Source of the DNA: Cellulosimicrobium sp. Marseille-Q4280
GTDB taxonomy: Bacteria; Actinomycetota; Actinomycetes; Actinomycetales; Cellulomonadaceae
NCBI RefSeq assembly: GCF_943181405.1
Contig: NZ_CALPBY010000001.1
Span: forward strand, 806,001-870,000
Direction: 5' to 3'
Length of the DNA: 64,000 bases
A program made the position numbers and the translations under genes. Shown in pieces: positions 29,241 to 38,213 of this stretch; position 1 is the stretch's first letter, and each line of letters starts with the position of its first letter. The notes under the pieces were generated by a model. The model searched no databases, was not told the origin of the DNA, and saw only the letters and a list, made by a program, of their open reading frames with translations.

Positions 29241-29278
29241 CGGGCGCCCGGACGTCGCGGCACGTCTCGAGGCGCCCG
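29241..29278. terminator. Weak convergent terminator
   Basis: 8-bp arms CGGGCGCC (29241-29248) and GGCGCCCG (29271-29278) with a smaller 5-bp hairpin inside, located between the stops of the plus-strand LCP gene and the minus-strand lipoprotein gene. Confidence 0.5.
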
Positions 29279-29821
29279 TCAGCCCTCCGGACGCGCCGTC
29301 GCCCGGCCCGGCAGCTCGGAGGACGCGACGAGCTCGACCCGCTCGACCACGACGTCGAGGGGGTCGTCGGGAAGGTCGGGCACGGAGATCGCGAAGACCG
29401 CCGGGGCCAGGTCGTCCGTGCAGACGCGGTCCGTCCCCTCCTGCTCGGCGTCCTCGGCCGTGTACGACGCCACCTCGAGGACGTACGTCTCGCCGGCCCA
29501 CCGGCCCGCACGCGGGGTGACAGGGCAGGACGAGCTGCCGCGGGTGACGACGAGAAGCTCGTTCCCCTCGCCGCCCCGCAGCACGACCGGCGACGAGTCG
29601 TCGTCCGACGTGATGTCCGACGCACGGTCCACGGCGTCCTGGAACACGGGGTCCTGAGGGTCGACCACGGCGACCGCGAGCTCGGCGGTCACGCTCGGTC
29701 CCTCGTCTCCCTCGGTCCCGGCCGTGGGACCGCAGCCGACGACGGCCACCGCGAGCAGCCCGGCGGCGGCGACCACGCCTGCTCGGGCGGCTGCGACGCG
29801 GAGGTCTCGCTGCACGTCCAT
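29279..29821 (-). CDS. Putative lipoprotein
   Basis: A 180-residue protein with a lipoprotein signal: a basic start, a hydrophobic core and a VAVVGC lipobox with Cys30 as the lipidation site. The mature part is acidic, with two further Cys residues (in SSSCPVT and TDRVCTDD) that may form a disulfide, and no recognised domain. It lies 61 nt downstream of purE on the same strand, so it may be read from the purKE transcript, although no function link is evident. It should sit on the outer face of the membrane. Function unknown. Confidence 0.7.
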   Translation of the reverse strand: MDVQRDLRVAAARAGVVAAAGLLAVAVVGCGPTAGTEGDEGPSVTAELAVAVVDPQDPVFQDAVDRASDITSDDDSSPVVLRGGEGNELLVVTRGSSSCPVTPRAGRWAGETYVLEVASYTAEDAEQEGTDRVCTDDLAPAVFAISVPDLPDDPLDVVVERVELVASSELPGRATARPEG

Positions 29822-29882
29822 ACCCTGCCTGTGTCGGCCGGCCAGGCGATCTTGCCGACGACGCCGCGCGACCGTGGTCCGG

Positions 29883-30398
29883 CTACCGCGTCCGCGACTC
29901 CCGCAGGCGTGCGCCCTTCGCGCGCGCCTGGTCTGCCAGGTCCTCCTGGAACGCCACCATCCGCTCGCGCAGTCGCGCCGCGGCGTCGTCGGTCCCCGAC
30001 GCGAGGATGCGCGCGGCGAGCAGGCCGGCGTTGCGCGCCCCGCCGATCGACACGGTCGCGACCGGGACGCCCGCGGGCATCTGCACGATGGACAGCAGCG
30101 AGTCCATGCCGTCGAGGTGCTTGAGCGGCACGGGGACTCCGATCACGGGCAGCGGCGTGACGGCGGCGAGCATGCCCGGCAGGTGGGCCGCGCCCCCGGC
30201 GCCGGCGACGATGGCGCGCAGGCCGCGCTCGGACGCGGAACGCCCGTAGTCGATCATCTCGACCGGCATGCGGTGCGCGGAGACGACGTCGACCTCGACC
30301 GGCACGTCGAACTCGGCCAGGGCGTCGGCGGCAGCCTGCATGACGGGCCAGTCGGAGTCGGACCCCATGACGATGCCGACGATCGGGTTGTCGCTCAT
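29883..30398 (-). CDS. purE: N5-carboxyaminoimidazole ribonucleotide mutase
   Basis: A 171-residue class I PurE. It begins [20 protein letters not shown] with the phosphate/CAIR-binding GSDSDW motif, then VVSAHRMP (the catalytic-site His) and [17 protein letters not shown]. It converts N5-CAIR to CAIR in purine synthesis. Its ATG lies 2 nt after the purK stop, so both come from one mRNA. Length is normal. Confidence 0.96.
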   Translation of the reverse strand: MSDNPIVGIVMGSDSDWPVMQAAADALAEFDVPVEVDVVSAHRMPVEMIDYGRSASERGLRAIVAGAGGAAHLPGMLAAVTPLPVIGVPVPLKHLDGMDSLLSIVQMPAGVPVATVSIGGARNAGLLAARILASGTDDAAARLRERMVAFQEDLADQARAKGARLRESRTR

Positions 30399-30400
30399 GG

Positions 30401-31681
30401 TCAGTGCTCCTCGTCCGAAGGGTTCGCGGTCTGCGACCCGGGGTTCTCGCCGCGCAGGATCGCGGCGGCGGCGAGCGCACGACGGCGCACGTCGTCCAGG
30501 TCGTCGCCGCTCACGTTGACGTGCCCGAGCTTGCGGCCGGGCCGCACGCCCTTCCCGTAGAGGTTCACCTTCGCGTCCGGGAAGGCCCCCAGCACGTCGG
30601 GGAGCGCGTCGGTGAGCTCGTCCAGCGCAGAGCCGAGCACGTTCGCCATGACGGTCCACCGGGCGCTCGGCGCGGTGTCGCCGAGCGGGAGGTCGAGGAC
30701 GGCGCGCAGGTGCTGCTCGAACTGGCTCGTCACGGCGCCGTCGATCGTCCAGTGCCCGGAGTTGTGCGGGCGCATCGCCAGCTCGTTGACGAGGATGCGC
30801 GACGGCGCGGCGTCGCCTGCACCGCCGGCCCCGGCCGCGTCGGCCGGCACCTCGAACATCTCGACAGCGAGCACGCCGGTCACGCCGAGCCCCTCGGCGA
30901 TGCGCACGGCGGCGTCCCGGGCCCGCTCGGCGTCCTCGGCCGAGAGGTCCGGCGCCGGGGCGATCACCTCCGCGCACACCCCGTCGCGCTGGATCGACTC
31001 GACGACGGGCCAGGTACGGACCTCGCCGCGACCGTCCTCGCCGCCGGACGGGCGTCGTGCGACGAGCACGGCGAGCTCGCGCGCGAACGAGACCTTCTCC
31101 TCGACGAGGAGCGCCGGCCCGCCGGCCGCGGCGGCGTCGATCCACTCGACAACCTGCTCGGCCCCGCCGCCGGCCGTCGACACGACCCGCACGCCCTTGC
31201 CGTCGTAGCCGCCGCGCGACGTCTTGACGACGGCCTCGCCGCCGACCTCGGCGAGGAACGCGGTGAGGGCGGCGCGCGCGGCGTCGGGCGCGGTCGGCAG
31301 CGCCGCCCAGCGCGGGCACGGGGCGCCGAGCTCCGTGAGCCGGCGCCGCATGACGATCTTGTCCTGCGCGTGCACGAGCGCGTCGGGCCCGGGACGCACG
31401 GGGGTGCCGTGCTCGAGCAGGTCGGTGAGCAGGGCGTTCGGCACGTGCTCGTGCTCGAAGGTGAGCACGGCCGCGGCCTCGCCCCCGGCCGGTGCGATGA
31501 GCGCCCGGATCGCCGCCTCGTCCGACGCCACGCCCACGGGGGTGTCGGTCACGACCTGGGCCGCCGACGTGTCGGGCGCCTCGACGAGCACCCGCAGGTG
31601 CACACCGAGCTCCCCCGCCGCCGGGGCCATCATCCGTGCGAGCTGTCCGCCGCCGACCACGGCGATCACTGGTGCTGCCAC
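30401..31681 (-). CDS. purK: N5-carboxyaminoimidazole ribonucleotide synthase
   Basis: A 426-residue ATP-grasp enzyme beginning with [23 protein letters not shown]-grasp features include [14 protein letters not shown], the LLVEEKVSF loop and LAVEMFE followed by [18 protein letters not shown]. It carboxylates AIR to N5-CAIR using ATP and bicarbonate. The start is taken as the GTG at 31681, because a TAGGGT box lies 8 nt upstream; a second GTG at 31687 is possible. It is divergent from a GtrA-like gene and forms an operon with purE. It is somewhat longer than typical because of small Ala/Gly insertions. Confidence 0.95.
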   Translation of the reverse strand: MAAPVIAVVGGGQLARMMAPAAGELGVHLRVLVEAPDTSAAQVVTDTPVGVASDEAAIRALIAPAGGEAAAVLTFEHEHVPNALLTDLLEHGTPVRPGPDALVHAQDKIVMRRRLTELGAPCPRWAALPTAPDAARAALTAFLAEVGGEAVVKTSRGGYDGKGVRVVSTAGGGAEQVVEWIDAAAAGGPALLVEEKVSFARELAVLVARRPSGGEDGRGEVRTWPVVESIQRDGVCAEVIAPAPDLSAEDAERARDAAVRIAEGLGVTGVLAVEMFEVPADAAGAGGAGDAAPSRILVNELAMRPHNSGHWTIDGAVTSQFEQHLRAVLDLPLGDTAPSARWTVMANVLGSALDELTDALPDVLGAFPDAKVNLYGKGVRPGRKLGHVNVSGDDLDDVRRRALAAAAILRGENPGSQTANPSDEEH

Positions 31682-31689
31682 GTGCACCC

Positions 31690-31695
31690 ACCCTA
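31690..31695 (-). promoter_or_regulatory. -10 box of purK-purE
   Basis: TAGGGT on the minus strand, 8 nt before the GTG at 31681; leaderless pattern. The divergent gtrA-like box is 63 nt away. Confidence 0.5.
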
Positions 31696-31757
31696 GTGCC
31701 TGTGCGCGACCGCACCCACCGGCACCCACCGCCCCGCACGCTCCCAGGCACCCCGGG

Positions 31758-31763
31758 TAGCCT
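31758..31763 (+). promoter_or_regulatory. -10 box of the GtrA-like gene
   Basis: TAGCCT, 6 nt before the ATG at 31770, without a ribosome site; leaderless pattern. Confidence 0.55.
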
Positions 31764-31769
31764 CGGTCC

Positions 31770-32258
31770 ATGGCCCCCGGCACCAGCGCCCCGCGACAGC
31801 GGTTCGCCGACCGCGTGCGCGAGCTCGCGAAGTTCGGCTCCGTCGGCGCGCTCGCGTACGTCGTGGACCTCGGGCTGTTCAACCTGCTGAGCTTCGGCCC
31901 GGGCGAGGTGCTCGGCCACAAGCCCCTGACCGCGAAGGTCGTCTCCGTCGCCGTGGCGACGCTCGTCTCCTGGCTGGGCAACCGCTACTGGACCTTCTCC
32001 GCACGCCGCACGGAGACGCGCGGCCGCGAGCTCACGGCGTTCGTCGTCGTGAACGTCGGCGGGATGCTCATCGCCGTGGGGTGCCTCGCGTTCTCCACGT
32101 ACGTCCTGGGCCTCACGTCGCCACTCGCGAAGAACGTGTCCGCGAACGTCGTGGGCCTGGCCCTGGGCACGGCGTTCCGCTACCTGGCGTACCGGCACCT
32201 CGTCTTCACCGGGTCGGCAGAGCCCGTCGAGGACGCAGAACCCGCCCGGGTCGGCTGA
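31770..32258 (+). CDS. GtrA-family membrane protein
   Basis: A 162-residue protein with four membrane helices. Motifs are [19 protein letters not shown] near the start, [12 protein letters not shown] between helices 2 and 3, and [11 protein letters not shown] at the end, all typical of GtrA. Family members are thought to move lipid-linked sugars or help surface glycan modification. It is often beside purK/purE in this group of actinobacteria, so the location alone does not tie it to the polysaccharide locus 2.5 kb away. Confidence 0.88.
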   Translation: MAPGTSAPRQRFADRVRELAKFGSVGALAYVVDLGLFNLLSFGPGEVLGHKPLTAKVVSVAVATLVSWLGNRYWTFSARRTETRGRELTAFVVVNVGGMLIAVGCLAFSTYVLGLTSPLAKNVSANVVGLALGTAFRYLAYRHLVFTGSAEPVEDAEPARVG

Positions 32259-32280
32259 CCGCCTCCGCCGCGCGAGCGCG

Positions 32281-32328
32281 GCGGAGGGTGCCGGCTCAGC
32301 GCGCCGGCGGAGGGTGCGGGCTCAGCGC
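32281..32328. repeat. 26-bp tandem duplication at the 3' end of the kinase gene
   Basis: A 22-nt segment at 32281-32302 recurs at 32307-32328 with one mismatch (offset 26 nt). The second copy holds the stop codon of the histidine kinase on the minus strand. The other lies just beyond it. Confidence 0.75.
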
Positions 32329-33647
32329 CTGCGCCGACGGCGCCGTGACGGCACGGCGGTGCCGGTCGGCAGCACGACCCGCGGGTCGAGCCGGCGCGGC
32401 ACGCCGGCGAGGAAGAGCGCGAAGACCGGCGGGCGGCGCTGGGCGAGCTCGAGGCGACCGCCGTCGGACGCAGCCAGGTCGCGCGCGAGGGCGAGCCCGA
32501 GCCCGGTACCGGCCCCGGACGTGACCTCACGCTCGAAGATCCGCGGTGCGAGGTCGTCGGGGACGCCCGCGCCCTCGTCGGACACCTCGGTGACCACCGC
32601 CCCGCTGGTGCCGGACGGACGCGCCCGCACCGTCGTCGTGCCGCCGCCGTGCTTGAGCGAGTTCTCGATGAGGGTCGCGAGCACCTGGGCGAGCGCCCCG
32701 GGCGTCGCGAGCACCTGGTAGTCGGGCGGCACGTCGACGACGAGCCGGCGTCCCGCCTTCTGGAAGGTCGGGACCCACTCCTCCTCCTGCTGGTGGACGA
32801 CCTCGAGGAGGTTGACGGCCTCGGTCGTGCCGCCCTGCGCCTGGCGCGAGGACTGGAGCAGGTCGTCGACGACCCCCACGAGCCGCTCGACCTGCTCGAG
32901 CGAGATGCGGGCCTCCTCCTGCACGGCCGGGTCGTCGGACGCGAGCGAGATCTCCTCGAGGCGCATGCTCAGCGCGGTCAGCGGGGTACGGAGCTGGTGC
33001 GACGCGTCCGCGGCGAACTGCCGCTCCGCCGCGAGGCGTCCCGCGAGCCGGTCCGAGCTGCGGGCCAGCTCCGCGGCGACGAGGTCGATCTCCTCGACCC
33101 CGGAGGGCTCCAGACGCGGTCGCACCTGTCCCGAGCCGAGCTGCTCCGCGGAGGCGGCGAGGTACACGAGCGGCGCGGAGAGCCGGTTCGCCTGCCAGAC
33201 GGCCATGACGATCCCCGCGGCGAACGCCACGACGGCGGCCGCCACGACGAGGATCACGATCTGGGCGGCACGCCAGTAGGCCTCCCAGTAGGAGATCTCG
33301 ACGACGATCAGGGCCCCCGACTCCGAGGTCGTGGCCGTGCGGATCGCGCGACCCGTCACCTCCTCGCCGGCACGCAGGAGGGTGCCGTCGGGAAGCTGGA
33401 CGTAGACCGACGCCGGGATGTCGTTGCCGGCGCCCTGCACGGCCTCCTCGATGGTCACGTCCGGGATCTCCTCGCCCGCGTCGACGCGCCTGTCGACCCG
33501 GGTGGCGAGACGGTCAGCGCGCGCCTGCACGTCGTCGGCCTCGCCCTGCAGGACGAACTGCGCGCCGAAGAACGCGAGGGGGAACCCCAGCAGGATCACG
33601 GCGACGGCGACCGCCGCCACCGTGGCCTGCAGCATCCGGCGCCGCAC
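32322..33647 (-). CDS. OmpR-associated sensor histidine kinase
   Basis: A 441-residue membrane kinase with helix 1 (~8-30), an external sensor of ~95 residues, helix 2 (~127-150) and HAMP. The dimerisation/phosphoacceptor motif is ASHQLRTPLTAL (His217), followed by an N-box IENSLKHGG, VSDEGAGVP and GTGLGLALARDLA. The C-terminus ends in a run of eight arginines. The GTG at 33647 is preferred for its AAGGAG; an ATG at 33635 also fits. It lies 30 nt after its cognate response regulator on the same strand. The signal is unknown. Confidence 0.92.
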   Translation of the reverse strand: MRRRMLQATVAAVAVAVILLGFPLAFFGAQFVLQGEADDVQARADRLATRVDRRVDAGEEIPDVTIEEAVQGAGNDIPASVYVQLPDGTLLRAGEEVTGRAIRTATTSESGALIVVEISYWEAYWRAAQIVILVVAAAVVAFAAGIVMAVWQANRLSAPLVYLAASAEQLGSGQVRPRLEPSGVEEIDLVAAELARSSDRLAGRLAAERQFAADASHQLRTPLTALSMRLEEISLASDDPAVQEEARISLEQVERLVGVVDDLLQSSRQAQGGTTEAVNLLEVVHQQEEEWVPTFQKAGRRLVVDVPPDYQVLATPGALAQVLATLIENSLKHGGGTTTVRARPSGTSGAVVTEVSDEGAGVPDDLAPRIFEREVTSGAGTGLGLALARDLAASDGGRLELAQRRPPVFALFLAGVPRRLDPRVVLPTGTAVPSRRRRRRR

Positions 33648-33677
33648 GCTACTCCTTGCCCTCCACGACCCGGTGGA

Positions 33678-34361
<684 letters not shown>

Positions 34362-34367
34362 TCGCTC

Positions 34368-34373
34368 ATGCTA
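34368..34373 (-). promoter_or_regulatory. -10 box of the OmpR-type two-component operon
   Basis: TAGCAT on the minus strand, 6 nt before the ATG at 34361; leaderless pattern. Confidence 0.55.
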
Positions 34374-34453
34374 GGGCATCAGTACGACTTCGGTCCCCTC
34401 GTGCAGCGCCTCCTGTCCGACCGTGGTCGGACGTCACACGGACCCCTCCTGCC

Positions 34454-34459
34454 TAGGCT
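34454..34459 (+). promoter_or_regulatory. -10 box of the NarL-type two-component operon
   Basis: TAGGCT, 6 nt before the ATG at 34466; leaderless pattern. Divergent from the box at 34368. Confidence 0.6.
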
Positions 34460-34465
34460 GGTCGC

Positions 34466-35958
34466 ATGGGATGGTACGCGCGGCTCGGGCAGTGGAACGA
34501 GGAGCACCGCTTCGGGGTCGACCTCACCCTCACGCTGCTCGTCGCGGTCGTCTTCGTCCCGTCCTCCGCCGCCTTCGCGCCGAACGCCGGGACCGTCGGC
34601 GCAGACCTCAGCGGTGGATGGGGTGCGGTCTGGGCCACGCTGCTCCTCGCGCCGCTGCCCTGGCGCCGCGTGCGCCCGGTCGCGTCGGCCGTCGCGGTCT
34701 TCGCCGTGGCGCTGCTGCACCTGCTCGCCGGCTACCTCCTGCTGCTGCCCGCGGACTTCGCCGTGCTCGTCGCCCTGTACTCCGTGACGGTCTACGGGCC
34801 GCGCTGGGCCCACCGCACGGCGATCGTCTCGGCGCTCGTGGGCGCGGTCGTCCTCGGCCTGGCGCTCGGGCTGCGCTCCGGCAGCCTCGCGGACCTGGCG
34901 ACCATGGTCTTCTTCACGTCCGCCTTCGGCGGCATGACGTTCCTCGCCGTGTGGGCGTTCGGACTCGTGCGCCGCTCGCGGCGCGAGACCATCGCCGCGC
35001 TCGTCGACCGGGCGGAGCGGCTCGAGGTCGAGCGCGACCAGCAGGCACGGATCGCCACCTCCGCGGAACGGGCGCGCATCGCGCGCGAGATGCACGACAT
35101 CGTGGCGCACTCCCTGTCCGTGATCATCGCCCAGGCCGACGGCGGCCGGTACGCCGCCGCCTCCGACCCGGCTGCGGCACAGCGCGCGCTGACGACCGTC
35201 TCCGAGACGGGGCGGGCCGCGCTCGCCGACATGCGCCGACTGCTCGGCGTGCTGCGCACCGAGGCGCCGCGTCCGTCCGGCGCCCCGGTCGCGGGGCCCG
35301 GCGCGCCCAGGGCCGCCCTCCCGGCCGCGGACGCGACGCCGGCCGGCGGGGAGCCGCCCGCGACCCTCCCGACGCTCGAGACGACGCCGCAGCCGGACAC
35401 GGCCGACCTCGAGACCCTCGTCGCGCAGGTGCGCGACAGCGGCCTGCGCGTGTCCCTCGTCCGCGTCGGCCAGGCGCGACCTCTGCCCCCCGGCGCCGGC
35501 CTCACGGTCTACCGGGTGTGCCAGGAGGCGCTGACGAACGTCCTCAAGCACGCCGGGCCCGACCCGACGGTCACGGTCGTCGTGCGCTGGGACGCGACCT
35601 CGCTCTCGCTCCTCGTCGAGGACGACGGCCGCGGCGCGGCCGCGGAACCCCCGGGCGCAGCGCCGGGGCGGTCGGGCGGCTACGGCCTGCTCGGGATGCG
35701 CGAGCGCGCCGCCCTGTTCGGCGGGAGGGTGACGACCGGTCCGCGGCCGGCGGCGGGTCCCGCGCCCACCCCCCCTCCCCCCTGCCTCCGGGCACTCGCC
35801 GGGGCGCGGGGCCCAGGGGGTCGGCGCGGACGCGGGTCCCCCTACCGCCGCTCCCTCCTCGCGCGACCCCCGCGACGCCCGCGAGCCCTGCGGGGCCCGC
35901 GCCGGCGACCGGTCCGGCGAGCACTCTGCCCACCCCCACGACCGACAGGACGCCATGA
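34466..35958 (+). CDS. NarL-type sensor histidine kinase, frameshifted near the 3' end
   Basis: The N-terminus has about five membrane helices (residues 20-170). Then come a coiled segment and the HisKA_3 motif ARIAREMHDIVAHSLSVII (His210), an N-box VCQEALTNVLKHAG, VEDDGRGA and GYGLLGMRERAALFGG. After GPRP at about 35750 the frame no longer matches the family. The -1 frame gives GGGSRAHPPSPLPPG, resembling the normal last strand, and ends at 35958, overlapping the next start as ATGA. In the unshifted frame the protein would run to 36505, over most of the response-regulator gene, which is implausible. One base seems missing between about 35745 and 35785, near a C7-T-C6 run. The catalytic boxes lie before the shift. 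Confidence 0.85.
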
Positions 35959-36683
35959 CCGACGCCACCGCCCTCCTCCCGTCCGACGAGCCCGCGAGCG
36001 CCCCGGTGCGCGTCGCCCTCGTCGACGACCAGCAGCTCGTGCGCGCGGGGTTCCGCATGGTCATCGACTCCCAGCCCGACCTGCAGGTCACGGTCGAGGC
36101 GGGCGACGGCCTGCAGGCGCTGCGGCTCCTCGCCGACCACCCGGTCGACGTCGTCCTCATGGACGTGCGCATGCCGCACCTCGACGGCCTGCAGACGACG
36201 GCACGGCTCACCGCGGCCGCCGCCGAGGGAGCGCACGTGCCCCGCGTCATCGTCCTCACGACGTTCGACCTCGACGAGTACGTCCTCGAGGCGATCCGGA
36301 CCGGCGCGAGCGGCTTCCTGCTCAAGGACGCCCCGCCGGAGGAGATGCTCGCGGCCATCCGCACGGTGCACCGCGGGGACGCGGTGATCGCGCCGTCCTC
36401 GACACGACGCCTCCTCGAGCACCTCGTCACGGCGCTGCCCGCCGAGCAGGTCGCGGACTCCCCCGCGCACGCGGCCGTCGAGGGCCTCACGGAGCGCGAG
36501 CGTGAGGTGCTCCTGCTCATGGCGCGCGGCCGGTCCAACACGGAGATCGCGAGCGACCTGTTCGTCGCCGAGGCCACGGTCAAGACCCACGTCGGCCGGA
36601 TCCTCGCCAAGCTCGGCGCGCGCGACCGGGTCCAGGCCGTCGTGACCGCGTACGAGACCGGCCTCGTCCGCCCCGGGGCCTGA
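35955..36683 (+). CDS. NarL/LuxR-type response regulator
   Basis: A 242-residue regulator. Receiver: VALVDDQQLVRAGFRMVI, phospho-acceptor Asp70 in VLMDVRMPHLDG, and LLKDAPPEEMLAAI. The C-terminal HTH reads LTEREREVLLLMARGRSNTE and VKTHVGRILAKLGARDR. Start ATG at 35955 overlaps the corrected stop of the kinase gene by 4 nt, the usual coupling for such pairs. The following ABC transporter (38214 on) would be the natural target, but an unrelated gene and repeats now lie between them. Confidence 0.95.
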   Translation: MTDATALLPSDEPASAPVRVALVDDQQLVRAGFRMVIDSQPDLQVTVEAGDGLQALRLLADHPVDVVLMDVRMPHLDGLQTTARLTAAAAEGAHVPRVIVLTTFDLDEYVLEAIRTGASGFLLKDAPPEEMLAAIRTVHRGDAVIAPSSTRRLLEHLVTALPAEQVADSPAHAAVEGLTEREREVLLLMARGRSNTEIASDLFVAEATVKTHVGRILAKLGARDRVQAVVTAYETGLVRPGA

Positions 36684-36695
36684 CGCCACCCGCGC

Positions 36696-36741
36696 CTGTC
36701 AGCGATCCACGGGCCCCGGGACCGGCTCGGTGCTGACAGCT
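36696..36741. repeat. 46-nt palindromic repeat, copy 1a
   Basis: Ends are perfect 8-nt inverted arms CTGTCAGC (36696-36703) and GCTGACAG (36732-36739). It matches copy 2a (37941) at 37 of 46 positions and is followed by a 15-nt spacer and copy 1b. Confidence 0.85.
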
Positions 36742-36756
36742 CGAGACGCGATGCGA

Positions 36757-36802
36757 CGGTCAGCGCTCCACCGGTCTCCGCGTCGGTGGGCCGCTGACAA
36801 CC
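36757..36802. repeat. 46-nt palindromic repeat, copy 1b
   Basis: 7-bp inverted arms GTCAGCG and CGCTGAC near the ends. The right end GCTGACAACC is identical in copy 2b. It ends 14 nt before the stop of the minus-strand AbiEi/DUF559-like gene. Confidence 0.8.
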
Positions 36803-36815
36803 TCAGGGTCCTCCG

Positions 36816-37766
36816 CTACGCCGCGAGCGCGAGCCGTGCGAGGTGGTGCCGGACGATCGCGAGCACGCGCTCCGGCTCCCGCCGCGCGGCCATCGCCGGG
36901 AGACGCAGCCGGACGGTGCGCGCGTCGCCGCCGCCCAGCTCGGCGTCGCGCAACAGGTCGTCGTACCAGCGTCGGCGGTCGATGTGCCCGACGCCGTCGA
37001 TCTCCACGACGAGCCGCCGCCCACCGGGCAGCCTCCACTCGACGTCGAGGAACCGCCACCGCCCGCTCGCGTCGCGCCGGCGGGACTGGCGAACCGGTTC
37101 CGGCAGCCCTGCCCGGCGGCACAGCCGTGCGAAGTCGATCTCGGCGAGCGAGTCCGTCCCGCCCGCGACGTCGCCGAGCGCGTGCCGCATCGTCCGTCGG
37201 TGTCGCACCGCGCCCACCTCGTCCAGCTTCTCGAGCAGCGCGCCGGGCGTCGTGAGGCGCTGCTGGACGACGGCCGCCATCAGTCCCGCGGCGGTCCGCC
37301 ACGACGGCTGCCACGCCGCGGCGTCGACCGCCGCGCGCTCGACGACGTGGACGGGCAGCCCGTCGAGGTCGCCGACGTCGGCGGTCGCCGGACGCCGCGA
37401 CTCGTGCACGACGAGCCACGGCGCGCGGTCCGCCCGCTGACCTCGCGCGATCACGAGATGGACCGGTGCCCGGTCCCAACCCGTCAGTCCGTGCAGAGCC
37501 AGGGCGGTCCACGCACCGATCGCCGCGTCCGGTGGCGCACCGAGGACGGCGGCCCAGAGCCGGGCCTCCCGGACGAGAGGGCCTCGGTGCAGCACGAGCA
37601 CGTCCCGGCTGACGCGTCGCCACCTGCGGGCACGCTCCTGGTGGGCGATCTCGTCGCAGGTCACGCCGAGAAGCGTCAGCTGCGCCCGCGCCACCACCCC
37701 GTGCTGCCGGGACGCGAGCCCGCGCAGCCCGGTGACGTCGTCGAGAAAGCTCGCTCGTCCGCTCAT
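36816..37766 (-). CDS. AbiEi/DUF559-like protein with a predicted endonuclease-fold C-terminus
   Basis: A 316-residue soluble protein. The N-terminal ~170 residues resemble the winged-helix start of AbiEi-like antitoxins (RQHGVVARAQLTLLGVTCDE, then RDVLVLHRGP). The C-terminal ~110 residues have the DUF559/Vsr-like pattern: SLAEIDFARLCRRAGLPEP, FLDVEWRLPGGRRLVVEIDG and YDDLLRDAEL, with acidic residues placed as in PD-(D/E)XK-type nucleases. Such proteins are common in actinobacteria and their role is unproven. A CACGAT box lies 7 nt before the ATG. The gene sits between two copies of a 107-bp paired-palindrome element and between a two-component system and an ABC transporter, so it looks like an insertion. 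No toxin partner is visible. Confidence 0.75.
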   Translation of the reverse strand: MSGRASFLDDVTGLRGLASRQHGVVARAQLTLLGVTCDEIAHQERARRWRRVSRDVLVLHRGPLVREARLWAAVLGAPPDAAIGAWTALALHGLTGWDRAPVHLVIARGQRADRAPWLVVHESRRPATADVGDLDGLPVHVVERAAVDAAAWQPSWRTAAGLMAAVVQQRLTTPGALLEKLDEVGAVRHRRTMRHALGDVAGGTDSLAEIDFARLCRRAGLPEPVRQSRRRDASGRWRFLDVEWRLPGGRRLVVEIDGVGHIDRRRWYDDLLRDAELGGGDARTVRLRLPAMAARREPERVLAIVRHHLARLALAA

Positions 37767-37773
37767 GGGCGCG

Positions 37774-37779
37774 ATCGTG
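37774..37779 (-). promoter_or_regulatory. -10 box of the DUF559-like gene
   Basis: CACGAT on the minus strand, 7 nt before the ATG at 37766; leaderless pattern. Confidence 0.45.
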
Positions 37780-37940
37780 CCCGTGCTCGACGTTCCGGTC
37801 GTGCCCCGGGGGGCGGCACTGTGGAGAAGAAGGTCGCCGACCGCTCCTGTGGACGGCGGCGGTCCGCGGGATCCCGCCGTCGGTCAGTCCCTCACGGCGA
37901 CGAGAGCGTCCGGGCCAGCGGCGCCGTCGGGATACCGGAC

Positions 37941-37986
37941 CTGTCAGCGCTCCCCCGGCCCGCAGACCCGCTCAGGGCTGACAGCT
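37941..37986. repeat. 46-nt palindromic repeat, copy 2a
   Basis: Perfect 8-nt arms CTGTCAGC (37941-37948) and GCTGACAG (37977-37984). Same length as copy 1a and followed by the same 15-nt spacer length before copy 2b. Confidence 0.85.
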
Positions 37987-38001
37987 GAGAGGCCCGCGAA
38001 C

Positions 38002-38047
38002 CTGTCAGCCGCCCACGGGTCTCCATACCTCCTGGACGCTGACAACC
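38002..38047. repeat. 46-nt palindromic repeat, copy 2b
   Basis: 7-bp arms TGTCAGC and GCTGACA; the right end GCTGACAACC matches copy 1b. It completes a 107-bp element whose geometry equals that at 36696-36802. Confidence 0.8.
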
Positions 38048-38132
38048 GCGGGGCGTCGCGTACGACCACGGGATGACAGCCCGCCCGTGAGGTCCCGACC
38101 GACGCCGGACGCGACGACGGCGGGCCGGTCCG

Positions 38133-38168
38133 TAGCGTCGAGGACGTTACCCGGGCGACGTCCCGGGT
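38133..38168 (+). promoter_or_regulatory. Promoter and candidate operator of the ABC transporter
   Basis: TAGCGT -10 box at 38133-38138, then a perfect 7-bp inverted repeat ACCCGGG/CCCGGGT (38149-38155, 38162-38168) just after the expected start site. The repeat may bind a regulator such as the nearby NarL-type protein; that is inference. Confidence 0.4.
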
Positions 38169-38213
38169 GCACCTCTCGAGACATCCGCACAGCAGCTGAC
38201 ACCAGGAGACGAC

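Larger units (their letters stand above)
37767..38213. other. 447-bp intergenic region with paired palindromes and two promoters
   Basis: The left 170 bp hold the promoter of the minus-strand DUF559-like gene and nothing else recognised. Positions 37941-38047 carry the second paired-palindrome element. Beyond it are a TAGCGT -10 box (38133), a short perfect inverted repeat (38149-38168) and the AGGAGA ribosome site of the ABC ATPase gene. No further gene is supported here. Confidence 0.7.

Noticed and set aside
35959-36505. Extension of the NarL-type kinase over the regulator gene
   Set aside because: The unshifted frame here is Arg/Pro-rich, has no domain and overlaps a fully conserved response regulator.
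36816-37766. Toxin-antitoxin pair
   Set aside because: The AbiEi-like N-terminus suggests an antitoxin, but no AbiEii-type nucleotidyltransferase toxin is adjacent.
36696-38047. CRISPR-like repeats
   Set aside because: Only two units per site, palindromic over the whole 46 nt, with 15-nt spacers and no cas genes.
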